Origin: Acanthaster planci
Taxonomy: Eukaryota; Echinodermata; Asteroidea; Valvatida; Acanthasteridae
Direction of reading: 5' to 3'
DNA: 64,000 nucleotides
Assembly: GCF_001949145.1 (NCBI RefSeq)
Contig: NW_019091400.1
Coordinates: 980,405 to 1,044,404, forward strand
A program made the translations under genes and the position numbers. Below the pieces are notes generated by a model. It did no database searches and was not told the DNA's origin. It saw only the letters and a program-made list of their open reading frames with translations. This document shows, one piece after another, positions 35,701-50,700 of the stretch. Position 1 is the stretch's first letter. Every line of letters starts with the position of its first letter.

Positions 35701-38700
35701 GGATGAGTACTACACTAGTAAACTGACTGTGTGTTTCATGGGATTAATTCAAAGGAGTCTGTTTATATGCACAGTTTACTACAAATATGTGGTTGTTGGG
35801 AACTGCAAGGACGAGGAAGGTTCCTGCAGTAGTTAATCACACCATAGGGTTATTTTATTTGAAATGGGCCAGAAACAATATTCAGCAGATCAGTTTTGCT
35901 TTAATTAATAATTTAAAAAATCCCCAAATAAGAATTTGCTTGTGCTTAGCAATCACGTTTGTGCATTCAACTCAACAGAATTTAGCTTGTATGTACCGGT
36001 AGCATTGCTGATCCTGTTATAAAATCATCCGAGAAACTACATGTATTGTCTGATCCAGATTCAATTTGTCAAGGATTATGCTGTCTGTAACATCGACTGC
36101 CCTGACTGTTTAATTCTTCCTCGCCTCATTCAGGTTGTATACATGGAATGTACATGGTTCCTGTTTTCAAGCACTGTGCTCTAGCACTCTACAGAGGCAT
36201 TGTATTTTTGCAAACATGTTCTTCAGGTGCACTGCTTCCCACCTCTAATGCCTAGCTCTATGAATAATTCACATGTGCACTCACTACGCACGGTACCCCC
36301 CTTTCCAAGAGATGAGCGGGGCCGACGGCTCATGCATTTCACCCGCGGTTTTGCATGACACACCGCCTCATGAATCATTCTCATCATCTTCCTCCACGTG
36401 GCTAATTCTTGCGCTGTGCGCTGCTCCCCGAGTGTGCCACAACTGTGAGGCTGTGTGTGCTCAATCAATTCATGAATTCTGTCTCTCCTTCCCCCCCCCC
36501 GCATCATTATTTTGGTCTCCGTCTCCAGTTCGGAATGTACATGTATATGAATGGTTTCAACATCAAACTCACCTGCTTGCATACACGCAAAGCTGCAGGT
36601 CTTTGCATTTTTGGATAATTTGGAGTCCAAAACATACATGTACACTGCAATGTTTGTGTCGCATTTTGAACATTTTTTGTCTCTGAAGACAGTTTGCATA
36701 GGTTTGAGCAAACTGCAACAATGGGGTACAAATATCGCACCAAATGCATCTCTGCAATTTTACAGTAAACAAAAAGATAAATTTTTAATACTTCATGATA
36801 CTTACATGCATATGAGTGTACCAAGGTGAAAAGCTCAATTGGGCATTCTTGTTTTGCTGCTGTTAAGTACACAGCATCTGGATGTGCACAGAAGGCCTTT
36901 TTTTATGGCATGTATGGAATTCTCCCAAGGGTCTGTCAGCTTAATACAAATACATGTATCAAGCTTGAAATAATAGAGTTTTTAATTGAACTAGACATAC
37001 ATGTAAGTATTACTGTGTGCTGACAGACCCTTGAAGGTGTTGCAAGCATGCAAGAAAGACCCAGACCTTCATGTATTTTGTCAGCTTGTGAGCCGTGTCC
37101 TATGCAGTGTGTTACGAGGACACCATGCCAGTGCAAATGCAAACTTGTGATGTGAAGTCAAAAAAATTGTGGTGCAAATTCACAAAATTGAACACAATTC
37201 AACTCGGGTGAACTTCGCTGTTAGTTTTTGATTGATTTCTAATTTGCTCTGTCTTCACATTCTGATTTAAGTACGGTATACCATTAGCAAGTTTGGCTTT
37301 TTGAACAGGATATCCAGCTGGCATCACACTTATAGCGTACGTGCCATACTGTCAGGCGTTTGGTGTGAAGCCTGGTCAAAAATTCATGCAGCAGTTAATG
37401 CACCGTATTTGTCGTCAGTTTACATGTACATGTATGCTTTAGGAGTTGTTTCTGTAGTGGATTTTACATGTATGTCACAAAACACTTTCTGCTGTCTGAA
37501 GTACATGTGTACAATGTATGTGCATGTACAAGAGCATGCTCTTTTTTCATGTACGGTATGTACATGTACTTATATACTGGTCAGGCTGGTACATGTATTT
37601 TACACATACATGTACATGAACAAAAACAACTTGAACAATTTGAAAATAGGGTAATTGAAGGATTGTAGTAATAAAAAGTGCATTCCATAGCAAAGACCCT
37701 ATGAAGCACTGTAATAGAACAGACTGGCAGTGTTTAGATGAGGTGTTACTCTCTGACACATCACAAAAAGACATTGGACCGTGATGTGATTTCTAGAACA
37801 GCCCAACACTGCTTTTGATCAATATCAAACAACCCAACCATTGGCCCACTGAACAAAGCCCAGTTTGTCAAGTCAACATGTTACATATTAAACAGGACGA
37901 TTGGGGCAGGCTTGGCCCCCCCCCACAACTTGGACTGCTTGCCTTGCAGTTCACAGACAATAATGTTGACTTGATCATCAGCTGAACCAAAGTGAAGGTT
38001 TCCCACCCAACTTACTGTACCATGGTTAGGAAATATCCGGAGTGCTCCTTCGCAAGTACCCACTCCTCCAATGAGATTAAGAGGTGCCAAGAAATTGGTC
38101 TTTCGCCAAGGATTCATTACCATAGCAACATAGTGACCTCCGATCACTCCGTGAACTACATTTAGGTGCTCCCAATTGGTGGTAATTACCAAGAATAATG
38201 TATTTTCTTGTGAATGCAATGAAATGAATTAATCAGAGCACATGTATCTGCTCTGAGCAGAAACAAGTGATAGCAACAATGGCCCTATGTATTTGGTGAG
38301 AGACGCACTGAGCTCATGCGACAGATTTTTTTGGAATGTACACATACATGTACATTGAACATGTACATACATGTACGTGTACATTGTATGCTCTGTGCAA
38401 CACTGTGCAACAAATGTATGATTTCCTGACATACATGTAGGGTACATGTAGTAGGTTAAAAGTCAGGAAAAAGGTTTTCTGAATGCAGAATTTTTTTTGT
38501 TTTACAGCAAGATTTTTGTTCCATATTTCCCCAGGACCCGACCATCCATGGCTGCTGAGGGCCTATGCGCAGCATGCTGTGCACCCCTTTGCCACTGTCA
38601 TCGGACAGGATGTCTTCCAGGCTGAGCTGATCCCCTCTGACACTGACTTCAGGATCTTCCGGGACTTTGGTAACATCCCAGGTATGATCAGGTGGTTGAT

Positions 38701-41700
38701 GTCAGCGCCTGTCTATTCCTGAACCTCTTTTGTGTAAATTGCAAATATCTCCTTGCTGGTTATGAGTACATGTACTGTACATGTACATATCAAGTTTTAT
38801 AAATTAACAAGTAAAGAGTTACTATTTGTTGTACCATTGGTTTGAATACCTTAATGCCGATTGCACAAGTTTCTTTGTCCTCATGTTTGAGCTTTAAGTT
38901 TAGAAAGTCTTAGTTTTAATACATGTTAGCGGTATATGACAGCAATTTTAACTGCTTCATGCTGGATGACGTGTACACTTCTGTGGATTTCCTGTGCCAT
39001 GACATGGAGAATGTTTAAGCACATTCCAGCAAATTCTATGCATACATGTACCGTATATTGAACATGTAGTGCCATATGGCATCTGTGTTGTCCCCACATT
39101 TGAGTGATTTCTGCTGAGTAAATGTATACATGTACATGTATGTAGGCTCAAACTAATCTGTGGAGGTTGAACATTTCCGAAATCATCAAGTGCCATGGCT
39201 GGACATTGTACCAAAAAGTGTGCGAAATAGAAATGCTGCACAAATTGTTTTGAACACGTGACGGCAGTGGGTCAGCATTTGTAAAGTCCACCTTAGTGAA
39301 GGACTGTGGTTATGGTGACTCTTGTCATTTTAACATGTTGACTGCCACGCATGATTTCAAAGGGGCATTGCCATTTGTCAAGCATAATACGGGCATATTT
39401 AATAGGCATCTTTCACATGTCTATTTGAACAATCATGTTACAGTCAGTGTACATGTACCTGGTATGTCCTCCACACTTCGAGCAGCCTACGTGTATTGGT
39501 TGTGTTCTTCAGTGATGCCAGCTAGTGTGTTCAATTGACATTACAATAGCCTTTCATTTCCGATGAGTACACTCGTACACTCGTAGTGGCCGAATCCGGT
39601 ACACCTGTGACTTCAAGTATACTAATGTACACGTGCATGTACAGGTAGTCGGCAGTCAGTGTGTTGAAAGTTGGTGTTTTGGGCCAAAAATACACGTAAT
39701 ACCATGCCCAAGTTGTTACTCTGTCAGGGATATTTTGGACATGTGAAAATTATTGAGAAAATATTTCCAAATTTTTTCATGTTTTTAATTCTTGGGGAAA
39801 AATTACTCTTAGGTCAATTACATACATGTGCACAAGGAGTTGTACCGGTATAATGGCTGAAGGCACATGAAATAAGGTGTTCATTTGCCAAAGACCCTAA
39901 TTTTCATAATTAAGTTTCCCTCAAGCACAGTACGAGTATTAATTAAAGTATCCTGGTACATGTAATATGTAGCACATACATGCACATGTATGCACGTAAT
40001 GAGCATGTCCTTTACACGCAAAATAGTATTGATAAAGCCTTTAGGAAAAGCATCAAAATCTTCTGTACAAATGTATGTCACTATATACTGGTACATATGT
40101 ACTTACTAGAATTGTTTTCTTTAGAACAAAATGTATTTGAGTAGAAGTGTTATAGTCATGGTCCGGTACACTTTCGTGCATCAGTGTGAAATGTGTTTTA
40201 TAATCTAGTAAGTGTTTCAGTGCGATGCAGTGGGTTTAAATGTATATGTAAAAAAAAAGGGACTTTGATTGTTCCTTGTCCAGGTCCTATAAGTCAGTGA
40301 CTGATATCAGTATCTTCAAAGTATTAGTTACTAATACACATGTACTTATAATCACTTGAACTTTGGTTGTCCAGGGCAGGAAAATGATAAGGAATGCATT
40401 GACAAAAGTAATGCATTGTTCTAGAAGTACCGGCACCGTACATGTATGTGTACTGTACATGTACATGTATACCTATGTATGTTCCCATGCATGTTTGTTC
40501 ATGTAGTGCGATCATGTATTGCAGCGTGCATTATCGGATCAGTATCACAGTATTACCCACTTCACATAAGTATCACTTTATGCTTGTACAGTGTACAACA
40601 CATGTACACGATGTTGTAGTCACACCACAGAGTTTAGGGGAAAAAAGTCCCAAGTTGAAGAATACTACTCCTTAAGTAGTAGTTCAGTTAATAGGGATCA
40701 CTGATACTTATACCAGTAGTTAGTGAAATTGGTTTTCCCCCTTTAAATTCCACAGAAGACAACATGTCTTTGTACTGGTAGTTTACATGTAGTTTGTTCC
40801 ATTTGGTCAGTATACCGCTAATATCCCCTTATGGGTCTGTGCACATTTCTCCCATAGTTGGTAAAACTACCAGTGCAAAAAATATTTTTGAGCAGGAGCA
40901 TTTCTGTACCCCTTCAAAGAATTTACACTGTCCATTAATTCCATTGTAAACCCTTAGATATTAGAATGTGATTCAGGCATGCAACCTTTCCTCGGATCAG
41001 CTGATTCTCCTTATTTTTCACTTCACACTCATGCCAAATGTTGAAAATTGATAAGCTGTATACATGTACAAATCTTGTAAAGATTGGAATTTCCTCATTT
41101 TTGTCAAAGTCCAAGTGGTGCACCGTGTGATTGATGTTGGTTCTGTTTGTACATGTATTTCTAATTACCCATGTGTCTTTAAATACATGTACATGTACCT
41201 TTAGCCTTAACCCTGCTTAGCATTGAACCCTCTTTGCAGTAAACTAGTGTTGATTCTCCATATTGTATCAATAGTGCTAACCAATCTCAGCAGAGCTATT
41301 AAGTACTGGTACTTGTATTCAATATACCTTACATGTAGCGGAATTTGTACTTATGTAAATAGCATGTTGCAGAAATTCTGCTGGTAGAAGGAAGTTGGAT
41401 TTGCAACAAGCTGTGAAACTAGTAATGCAGGCGAACTTTCTTCTTCATTGTCACAATGGAAACGTTGTTTCCCAAGCAATTATCACTATCAACAGGAAAT
41501 GAAGCCTCTCAGTTGGTGCCTGGAACTGGGAAAACTTATTACTGGTGTCAGCCCTGTGAAAATAAATATACCCAGGGGTTCAGTGTGTTTGGGCACCTCA
41601 GGGGTCAACATTAATGGTGGTCGGCTGGGGGGGGCCAAAAAAAATTATCAGGCCAATGTATTGTCCCAAAACGATGGCCCGGCAGGACAGTGGTTATTTT

Positions 41701-44700
41701 AGGAACATTGCCACATTTTCAAAACTTTCATCACATTTTACGAAGTCGTGTCTCAAATCACTGGTGCAGCACTTTGAGTTCACACAGCTAGGCTTGTGTG
41801 CCACACACACGCGTACATGTAGCAGTGCATCATTCTGTTCACTACACGGTCGTGCATACAGCTCGTACATGTGCAGCAGGCGCCTACCCTGGTATGTTGG
41901 CTGGTATCATTTTGTAACAATGCCAGTTGAACGTTATTTCCCACGGACACCAATGAAACCTTTACAGGTCATGTCGCGTCGAGTCCAATCATTAAGTACA
42001 AGCAATATAACCTCGAATTAAATTTGTGAACACAAAAAATACATATAGAGACAACAGATCAAGTTCTGGGAGTAAACTTGTAGAAATCTTCCAGTGACAT
42101 CATTTTTTTTTTCATGTGAAGCTGTAGAGTTGCATGTGTGTATCCTGAATTGTACAGTGCTATTTTGACTGGGATGCATGGATTGGTTGCCACGTTACCA
42201 TCACGCCTTCTTTGGCAGTGGTGCAGGGAACAGGAACCAGTAAAGCCTTGCACTTCTCCACTGGCCCTGCAGGCCACTAGAAGATTGAAGTTAATTTCAA
42301 CCCCTGCACCTACATGTACCTGCATTAATTAATTACGGTCTATTTTAAAAACTAATCAAACAAGTCTAGAGACTAACAGTGTCTAATTTACAATACAAAA
42401 GTTTAGAGTATAATAAAATGAAGATTATATCCAAAGGAAACAAGGGGATATTATAAGAATAAGACGGACTGAAAAGTACCATACAATAGATAAAATATTG
42501 AAAGGTGAGCAATAACACCAAATAAGAAAACTGAAACACAAAAATTATAGACAAGTACCGGTAACAGCATTCAGTAGTTTAGCCATGAATGAAATCAGAG
42601 ATTGCTTATAAGTCCTTGAACGGAGAATATTGAGCAGTTGGGATGGTCTAAGATTGCAACCAGAAATATTTTGACGATCGAGTTGGGGGGGAGAAACGAA
42701 CGATTTCTTTCAGATTCTAATAAAGACCTCCCAAATTGCATAATTAGCAGCAAGTGTCTGGACATTGTAATTATTCAGAAGATTGACATACCGGTAGGGC
42801 AACAAATTAGGATTAGCTATTACTAGTACTGTACATGTAGGCAGGCTGCTCATTTCTGCACAGTTCAATCCTAAGGGACTGAGCCTTGGAAATACCAGGT
42901 GACCAGATAACTGCCCAGAACTCCATGGTAGGGAGAATATACATTTTATAAATGGAAACCAAATCCTGAACAGCAAGTCCATTTTTCTTTAGTCGACTCA
43001 AAATACAAAGCTGTCTAGAGGCATTCGTGATGATACACCACGCCTGCTGGTCCCATCTGAGGTCATTTTGAATTGTAACACCAAGGAGTTTCATCAATGG
43101 GACAATCTGAAATGGACTCCCATAAGTGGTTAACCTAGGAGGAGGGGGAGAACGACGAAGAATGGAAATCTGCATTGATTTACGCTTACTAGGATTGGGT
43201 TTCATATCGTTAAATAGACACCAATCACCAAGAGAGTCAATCTGCAATGTAGATTGCCCTCTCCTAGGAATGATCTCAAGAATTGTAAGGTCATCCACAT
43301 ATTTCCAACGGTTGTCTAATGTACATGTAGCATCATTACCAAGTGAAAGGAAAATAATAGGACCAAGCTTATTACCTTGTGGTACACCACAAGTAAGACA
43401 AACTTCACTTGATTAAGCTCCACCGTAACGAACAGTTTGGGATCGATTCAAAACTACAAATCGGGGGGGGGGGGTACATTTAAAATTGATCAATCAACAC
43501 CAAGGTGAACAAGCTTATCGATAACAGCGTGGTTCACATGGTCGAAAGCCTTGCTAAAGTTGATTGAGCACAAATTCACAAACTTTCCAGATTTATCAAG
43601 ATCCTTGTGAATAGTATCAAGCGTGTTAATTAAATAATGATCAATAGAACATCTTTTCAAACTGCCAAATTGTCACAGGTCAGTACGCTCCGGAATATCT
43701 TCAAGGACCCATTCAGCAAAAAACCTTCAAAAATTTGAGCAAAAATATGCGTAGTCGAAAATGGGCGAAGTTGATCAAGATTAATAACAGGAGTAACGTT
43801 TGGAATGACACAAACAGATACCTTCTTCAAGACGAAAGGAAACAAACCCAAACCAAGGCAGGTATTAAAAATATGAGTCAAGGAAAAAGAAATCTCATAA
43901 GCAAATTCCTTCAAAAGTTGAATTGGGCAGCCATCGGGATGAACCGACTTACAATTATTCAATTTCAACAATCATTTGTAAACTTGGTGGCGTAAAACTG
44001 CGGTGGTGGAGATGCAGGAGGCAAGTAAGGTGTAACCAAATTCAAATCAAGAAGAGGTAAAACTGAAGCAAATCCTGGCAAAGTGCAAATTAAGATCATT
44101 AGCAATAACCACAGGAGGTTTATCACAATTCAAACAGTTACCAACTTTCAACCAGATATACTGTTTGTAGATGACAAATCTGTCTGTGCCATTTGCCAGC
44201 TCTGTCTTCTTCAAAAGATTATTCTTGCANNNNNNNNNNNNNNNNNNNNNNNNNNNNNNNNNNNNNNNNNNNNNNNNNNNNNNNNNNNNNNNNNNNNNNN
44301 NNNNNNNNNNNNNNNNNNNNNNNNNNNNNNNNNNNNNNNNNNNNNNNNNNNNNNNNNNNNNNNNNNNNNNNNNNNNNNNNNNNNNNNNNNNNNNNNNNNN
44401 NNNNNNNNNNNNNNNNNNNNNNNNNNNNNNNNNNNNNNNNNNNNNNNNNNNNNNNNNNNNNNNNNNNNNNNNNNNNNNNNNNNNNNNNNNNNNNNNNNNN
44501 NNNNNNNNNNNNNNNNNNNNNNNNNNNNNNNNNNNNNNNNNNNNNNNNNNNNNNNNNNNNNNNNNNNNNNNNNNNNNNNNNNNNNNNNNNNNNNNNNNNN
44601 NNNNNNNNNNNNNNNNNNNNNNNNNNNNNNNNNNNNNNNNNNNNNNNNNNNNNNNNNNNNNNNNNNNNNNNNNNNNNNNNNNNNNNNNNNNNNNNNNNNN

Positions 44701-47700
44701 NNNNNNNNNNNNNNNNNNNNNNNNNNNNNNNNNNNNNNNNNNNNNNNNNNNNNNNNNNNNNNNNNNNNNNNNNNNNNNNNNNNNNNNNNNNNNNNNNNNN
44801 NNNNNNNNNNNNNNNNNNNNNNNNNNNNNNNNNNNNNNNNNNNNNNNNNCAATAAACTCTATTGTGTTTGGTTTATTTGAATGTATTGTATATAGGCCTA
44901 CATGCAGTACAGATTGTACAGTCCCTATAAGATAATAGGAACGTGTTGCTCTTCCATTGTCCCGGCCAAATGACATGTACTGGAATTACATGTACATGCA
45001 CATGTATCCAACACGGAGCATGCATGGTGAACCTTTGTAGGAAAGACCCCTTTTTCTATAAATACCAGTAAAATGTACATGTAGTTTAAAAGTGATTGTG
45101 CACTTGATTGACCGCTTTTTATATTGGTCTGATTGCATACGTGTACTGGTATACATGTCTTGCCTGTACATGTATGCAGGTCAACTCTTTATACTTACTT
45201 TATGAGTTACATTGTAGACCTGCTTTTTACCAGTTTGTTTTCATGCATGCTTTTTAGGTGTTGATATAGCTTATGTGAGCAACGGCTATGTCTACCACAC
45301 CAAGTACGATAACCTGGACTCCATCCCTCCAGGCTGCATACAGCGATCTGGTAAGTACCGGTATGCTGCGGTAGGTACTGTATTCTGAAGAAGGGTGTAT
45401 GGTGTTGATCATCTTGTTTGTTGTGCCACGCCCATCCACCATGTGAATTCTCATAAGCTGACTGTGTCTAAAATCCTGGCTGTGGCTAGCACAGTGGCAG
45501 TGGCAGCGCTAGACCTCGGCAGCTGCGGGTGCAAGTGTGGGACAAGGCAGAATGGCATGGGTGCAAATAATCCTTCATTTTTCCAGGGTTATGATGCGGA
45601 ATCGTAAACTGAAAAGGTTGATCACCCTGTCGTAATATGTTACAAAATTTTTGTGGGTGCAAATGTTGGTGCAAGCAGCTTTCCAGTGGGTGCATTGACA
45701 CCCACATGACACCACGTAGCACTACCACTGGTAGTGCGATACTTGTGACTGGAGTAGCTGCGGGCTAGAAGCTGTATCCACTTCTTATAACTACATGTAG
45801 ATCTGAACCAGTAGAAACCAACAGAGGGTACAGTTTTCCTAGCAGTGGAGGCTCCTTTGGTGGGATCTTTACTTTGCTAGTTCACAAACAACTACAAAAT
45901 GTACTTGTTATGGTCATGTGGCTACCAACAAGACTAACCCTCCCCACCAACAGGGCTTTTTTCAACCGATGAGGGAGTGTTTCTGCTCAAAGCGGATTGG
46001 CTAAGGCCAGACATTCAAAATATTGGTGGCTTTATCTGTTTATTAAGCAAAACCAGAAGAGGAACTGACCAGAGTCTTGTGAAGTTTGGATCCGTTAATG
46101 AAACTTCTGCAGAGTGGGATTCGAACCTTCATAGTGCATGTACCCTGTCTGTGCTCTTCTGTTGAAAATCTCAAAGTACAGTCAAACCACATACATGTGG
46201 GGACTATCTCCATTTTATCCTCATTCTGCATGCAGTGGTTGGGTCCAGGGATCATGAACTCCAGATGTTAGGAATGTATTTCTCACAAATTTCTAAAACT
46301 TCCTTTTCAAATCACCAAGAAACCTCAAAGGGAACAGAGGTTTCTTCTTAAAACCCATTTTTGGTTGAACAAAGAAAACTGACCAGAGCAAGAGTTTTGA
46401 TCTTGAGTTCAGCACCCGCACGCCACCAAGTTTTCAATGGACATTTAAAAAGAAAATTCTAGAGACTGTTAAAAGCTGCTTAGCATTGCTGTAAATATCA
46501 TTATTTACATGTCATCCAGTGTCCTGTAACCAAGGCTTGTCGACAGTCACAGTTCCGTGTTCTGTCTTTGTGGAGATCACCACGGTACCTAATAATCACA
46601 TTAAAAAAAAATCATTATCAGCATCATTATCATCTCCATCAGTGCCTGTATCCCTGGATACCCTCATGCTGCATCGATTGCTCCCCGCTGTCTCTGTGCA
46701 GCCCCCCATCCATCTGTCATCACAGGCTTCATTTGTTTTTTTCTCACTAGAGCTGGCCAGGCAAATGAGGCATAGACAGCTCTCTTTATTCCTGGCCAAA
46801 CCACTTTATTGCCTGTGAACTATATACCAGGAGCATTTTCAGGATTTCACAATCAAAGCTGTTGGGATGGAAGGAGAATTTCCAGTGGAACAGAGATGTA
46901 ATGTCTGAACCTAAAGGGATGTCATTAGAACAATTGCTTGTGAGATTGGGATAAGTGGGATTTGATCTGTGCTGGTTCACAGAGCCACTTCATGATTGAT
47001 TACTGTGTTTTATTCTGTAAAATATGTCTGGAAACGTGACTAGAAACTGTCCTGTAGTGTTGGTACCGGTAATTTATTGGCCACTGTCTGAAACTAGGTG
47101 GCGCTTTTCAAAGTGGATGGTGAGGAGAATACTATCTGACTTCTTGTGGCAGTGTTGATTGTACAGTAGTTTGAGAAATACTGGTATCAACAGCAAGGAC
47201 TTGGACAAACATGTCAGAAAGGGATCACATGCCCTTCTCTCTCCTCTGATGCAAAGGCAGATCCAAAACAATTTTTTTCGGGGAGGGGGCAAATTCTTTT
47301 GGGGGCCCAAAAAATCTTGAAATTCCTACCTGGTGCGTGTACATGTATGTGGAACCTTTATGGCCTTTCTTAAGGATAGGGCCACTTATAAGGGGCATTT
47401 TATGTGCTTTTGAAAGGAAGGGCAGTGAAATAGTACCCTCCCCCCAAAAAAATTTTCCAAAAGCAATTTCTGGGGTGTGCCATATCTCTCATACTCCCAT
47501 CCTCACACCTCCCCCATCTATCCACAAATACTTTGAAGACGCCCAAGAGTCTCTTAGTTTGCCTTCCATTTTGCTGGGATTGATTGTTGATGGTTGGGTG
47601 GAATTTATTGAGTGATACATACATGTAGGTAGTAGATTGGGCAGTGGGTGGAATGGGTAGGGTTGGGTAGTGTTGGGATGGGATTGGGTAAGTGGGGGTT

Positions 47701-50700
47701 TTGGTTAGCCAGTTGGTGGGTGTCTGGGTCGGTTGATGAGAAGATTGATTGGTTGGTGGGTTACTGTTTAGCGGTAGTTGGTGATTGGTTGATAGTCTAT
47801 TGGTTTAGTTGGTGATGGTTGCTTGTTGGCACTATTGTTGAAAAGAAACTGAAAACCATCCATACCTTGTGGAGTATATAGACGAATCTAGCGATGTGTA
47901 ATCAGACAAATACTAGTATGGTGGCCCCATCATTGATGGAAAGCAGTGTGTTGAATTTTGTTTAGAAGGATTGTCATGGAACAGTGGCTTTATAAAATAT
48001 TGATCACAACATTTACCACCATTGGCAGAGGTCACTCTAAATAATCAGTGACACCATCACCATGGCCACTGGATTCATCTATTGGGACCAGCCTATAACC
48101 TCTTACAGAAATAGAACACTCTTCATGTTGTCTTTCCCACTATAGGGGACAACATCCAAGCCCTGGCCACACACCTGGCCAACTCCTCCACCTTGCACAA
48201 CGGCATCGAGCAGGACCGTCACGGAAAAATGGTCTTCTTTGACCTGCTGGGCCTGGTCATGGTGGCCTACCCAGCCAGGGTGGGCGTAATCCTCAACTCG
48301 GTGGTGGTGGGGGCGGTGTTTCTCAGCACGTTGTGCCGGCGCCGGCAAGGTGGGTCAATCAGAGTGGGCCATTTGGGAAAAAAAGAGTGATGAAAGGGGA
48401 GATGTGGACTTTGATGAATGCAGCCATCCAGCACAGACCTGTCTAATACCGAGTGCCATTTTGTATGGGCTGCCAAAATAGGCTGAAAGTTTACCCTTAC
48501 CGTAGTTTGTTACAACCTTTGCCTCAGAATGCACGTTTTGCTTCATCTGTGTTGAAGTGGGACACATTTTCATATTTTATATTATGAGACTGTATCATTT
48601 TTTAGAGTTCGAATATTTGCATGGGGTTTTCTAACACTTGGTGAATTATTCTTTTTTATTCTCACGGCCAGCCGTATAGTTTTGCCAGCCACTGGTTAGC
48701 AGAAACTGCACTTGTGACAAACCTGCACATGTAGCAGAAGAGAGCTTAAGCTCTACAGTACAACCTATGCATTCTATGTCACAACTCCAGTTACACTATT
48801 GCAAGCCACCAGCTTTAATGGCAGCACATATGAAGGATATTGATACCTCTGGCCCATTGTAGAGAAGAGCCACGACCTTAGACAACTAATGTCATGTATA
48901 TGTATGGCCCATTTTGGACAATGTCTGACATTAAAGATCATGGATTGAAGAGGTTTATTGTAAATGTGTAGTCAAAAGATGCATGTGTATCTTTATGGCT
49001 TGTTGCCAGCTTCTTGCCTTTTTTTTTCGGAATGAGTGTTTACGTGATTGTTCCATTCCCTATGTTCTCACAGACACATGGGGTCATACAGTTACGTAGG
49101 TGCACATGTGTCTATATTACATCTACATGTACAACCATATGTTCAGAGAATTCATGACAGGTAGCTTCTAGAACAAACTCAAAATACTGCGTAGTATTTT
49201 AAATTCAATTTAAAAATGTGCTTTGTTGCTTTTAACAGCTGATATTCGGTTATTCGCTTCTGCTCCGTTCAGATTTTCCCAGTCACCAGATGTACGTGTC
49301 TAAGGTGCTTCGCGCTGTGGGTGTCATCTTCGTGTCCTACCTGGCCATCCTGCTCACCATAGTCTTTGTTATCCTCCTACTCACCCTCACCAAGTCCGAG
49401 ATGTCCTGGTATGCCAATCCAGCCCTCATCGGCGGCCTGTACTGGGCCCCCAGCTTCTACATCATCACAGTGGTGCACCGGTGGCTGGGCGGCAAGCTGC
49501 ATACGGTGAGTGAATTCAGTATTAGAGTTTAAGAATTATATTAGATTATTGCTTAATGTACATGTACATGTGTACATTGTTAACCACTTCTTTGAATGGG
49601 AGGCCTTGTCCTCCTAAGATTGCTCCTAAACATAATTGGATGCCTTCCCTGTGATGAGATTATCATGCTAAAAAACCATTGTCTAGCTGCTCTCAGAGTT
49701 AAGCACCGGTAAGTGCTTGGAAATGTCCGGAACAGATGACGGACACTAAGATGTGTCTCAGTGGAATGTGAATACAGATTCATCAATGCATTTTTGGATA
49801 CTTTCCAGTGACTTGTTTGTTTAAGGTCACTTTTCCTTCAGTTTACTTACTCTGTTAAAACACGGATCAAGCACCGGTACCTTCTTACATTCATAAATTT
49901 TGAAATTTGCCGTGGTTGGTTTGGACTGGCTGCTATGGTAATGAACATCAAAAGGACAAGGATTTTACCCTCACTTTCAATGATTTACTGTTGTTGTTTT
50001 TATAGGTAGACTAACTTAGCACCCAAGTTCTCTATAAGAAACAAAAAACGGATTTGCTACACGAACATGTACACATGCACGTCAATATACCATTAACACA
50101 CTGTATTTCAGCACAAGGTTTTTGAATTTTTTTATGCTTTGTACAATTGAAATGTGACAGATTTTTCCTGCTCTAATTAAAAAACAGAACTGATGGTCAG
50201 AAACTGTCACTGTTATGCTTGATTGTATATTTTTCCAGAGCCTTTTCCTGAATTTTGGGTCAAAGGATCTAGGCCTTTCGAAAAAACTGCTCATTGGTGG
50301 AGCAAGGGGCCACACGTATGGTATTTTGGCTTTCTTCCCCTTCCAAAGTCAGTTCCATGTGTGTAGTAGCTGCATCTCACCTACGTGTATTTGCATCCTG
50401 TTGTGAAAGGGTCACATGGAAGCCATTGTGACAAATCGGTTAGTTCTGCTACCCCTAATCTGTCACTAATGGTAAACCACAGCTGTTTATTGATCATATA
50501 AATAATTACTCTTCTTGTACATGTACACACTTGTTTAGATATAGTGTTGTGCATTTAGAAATGCAGCCTTTAAGAGGGTGGTGTTGTTTCAGGGTCGAAA
50601 CATCTGCTGTCAAAATAATGATTTGAAGGTTTGCATGGCCATTAGCAAAATGGTGAGGGTTTGCAGTAGCTCCTTTTGAAGTCTCTGTTAAAAGTGAGTG

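Larger units (their letters stand above)
20200..45200. repeat. Interspersed TACATGTACATGTA-type palindromic sequence in ERMP1 introns
   Basis: Runs of the self-complementary ACATGT/GTACATGT unit, often with ACCGGTAC or CAGTAC flanks, occur many times: for example 22795-22812, 24545-24590, 28165-28215, 29765-29850, 37425-37620, 38335-38385, 40438-40475 and 44985-45005. Single units are also present in the first 17 kb but at much lower density. No unit length is constant, so this is not one tandem array. Confidence 0.75.

Noticed and set aside
36223-36711. 162-codon reverse ORF with overlapping forward ORFs in ERMP1 intron 2
   Set aside because: Mixed Cys/Met/His composition with ACATGTA-derived residues and no recognisable domain. 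The block is GC-richer than its surroundings but nothing supports a gene.
44047-44976. Long ORFs across the N stretch
   Set aside because: Created by the 620-base assembly gap; only the flanking retrotransposon sequence is real.
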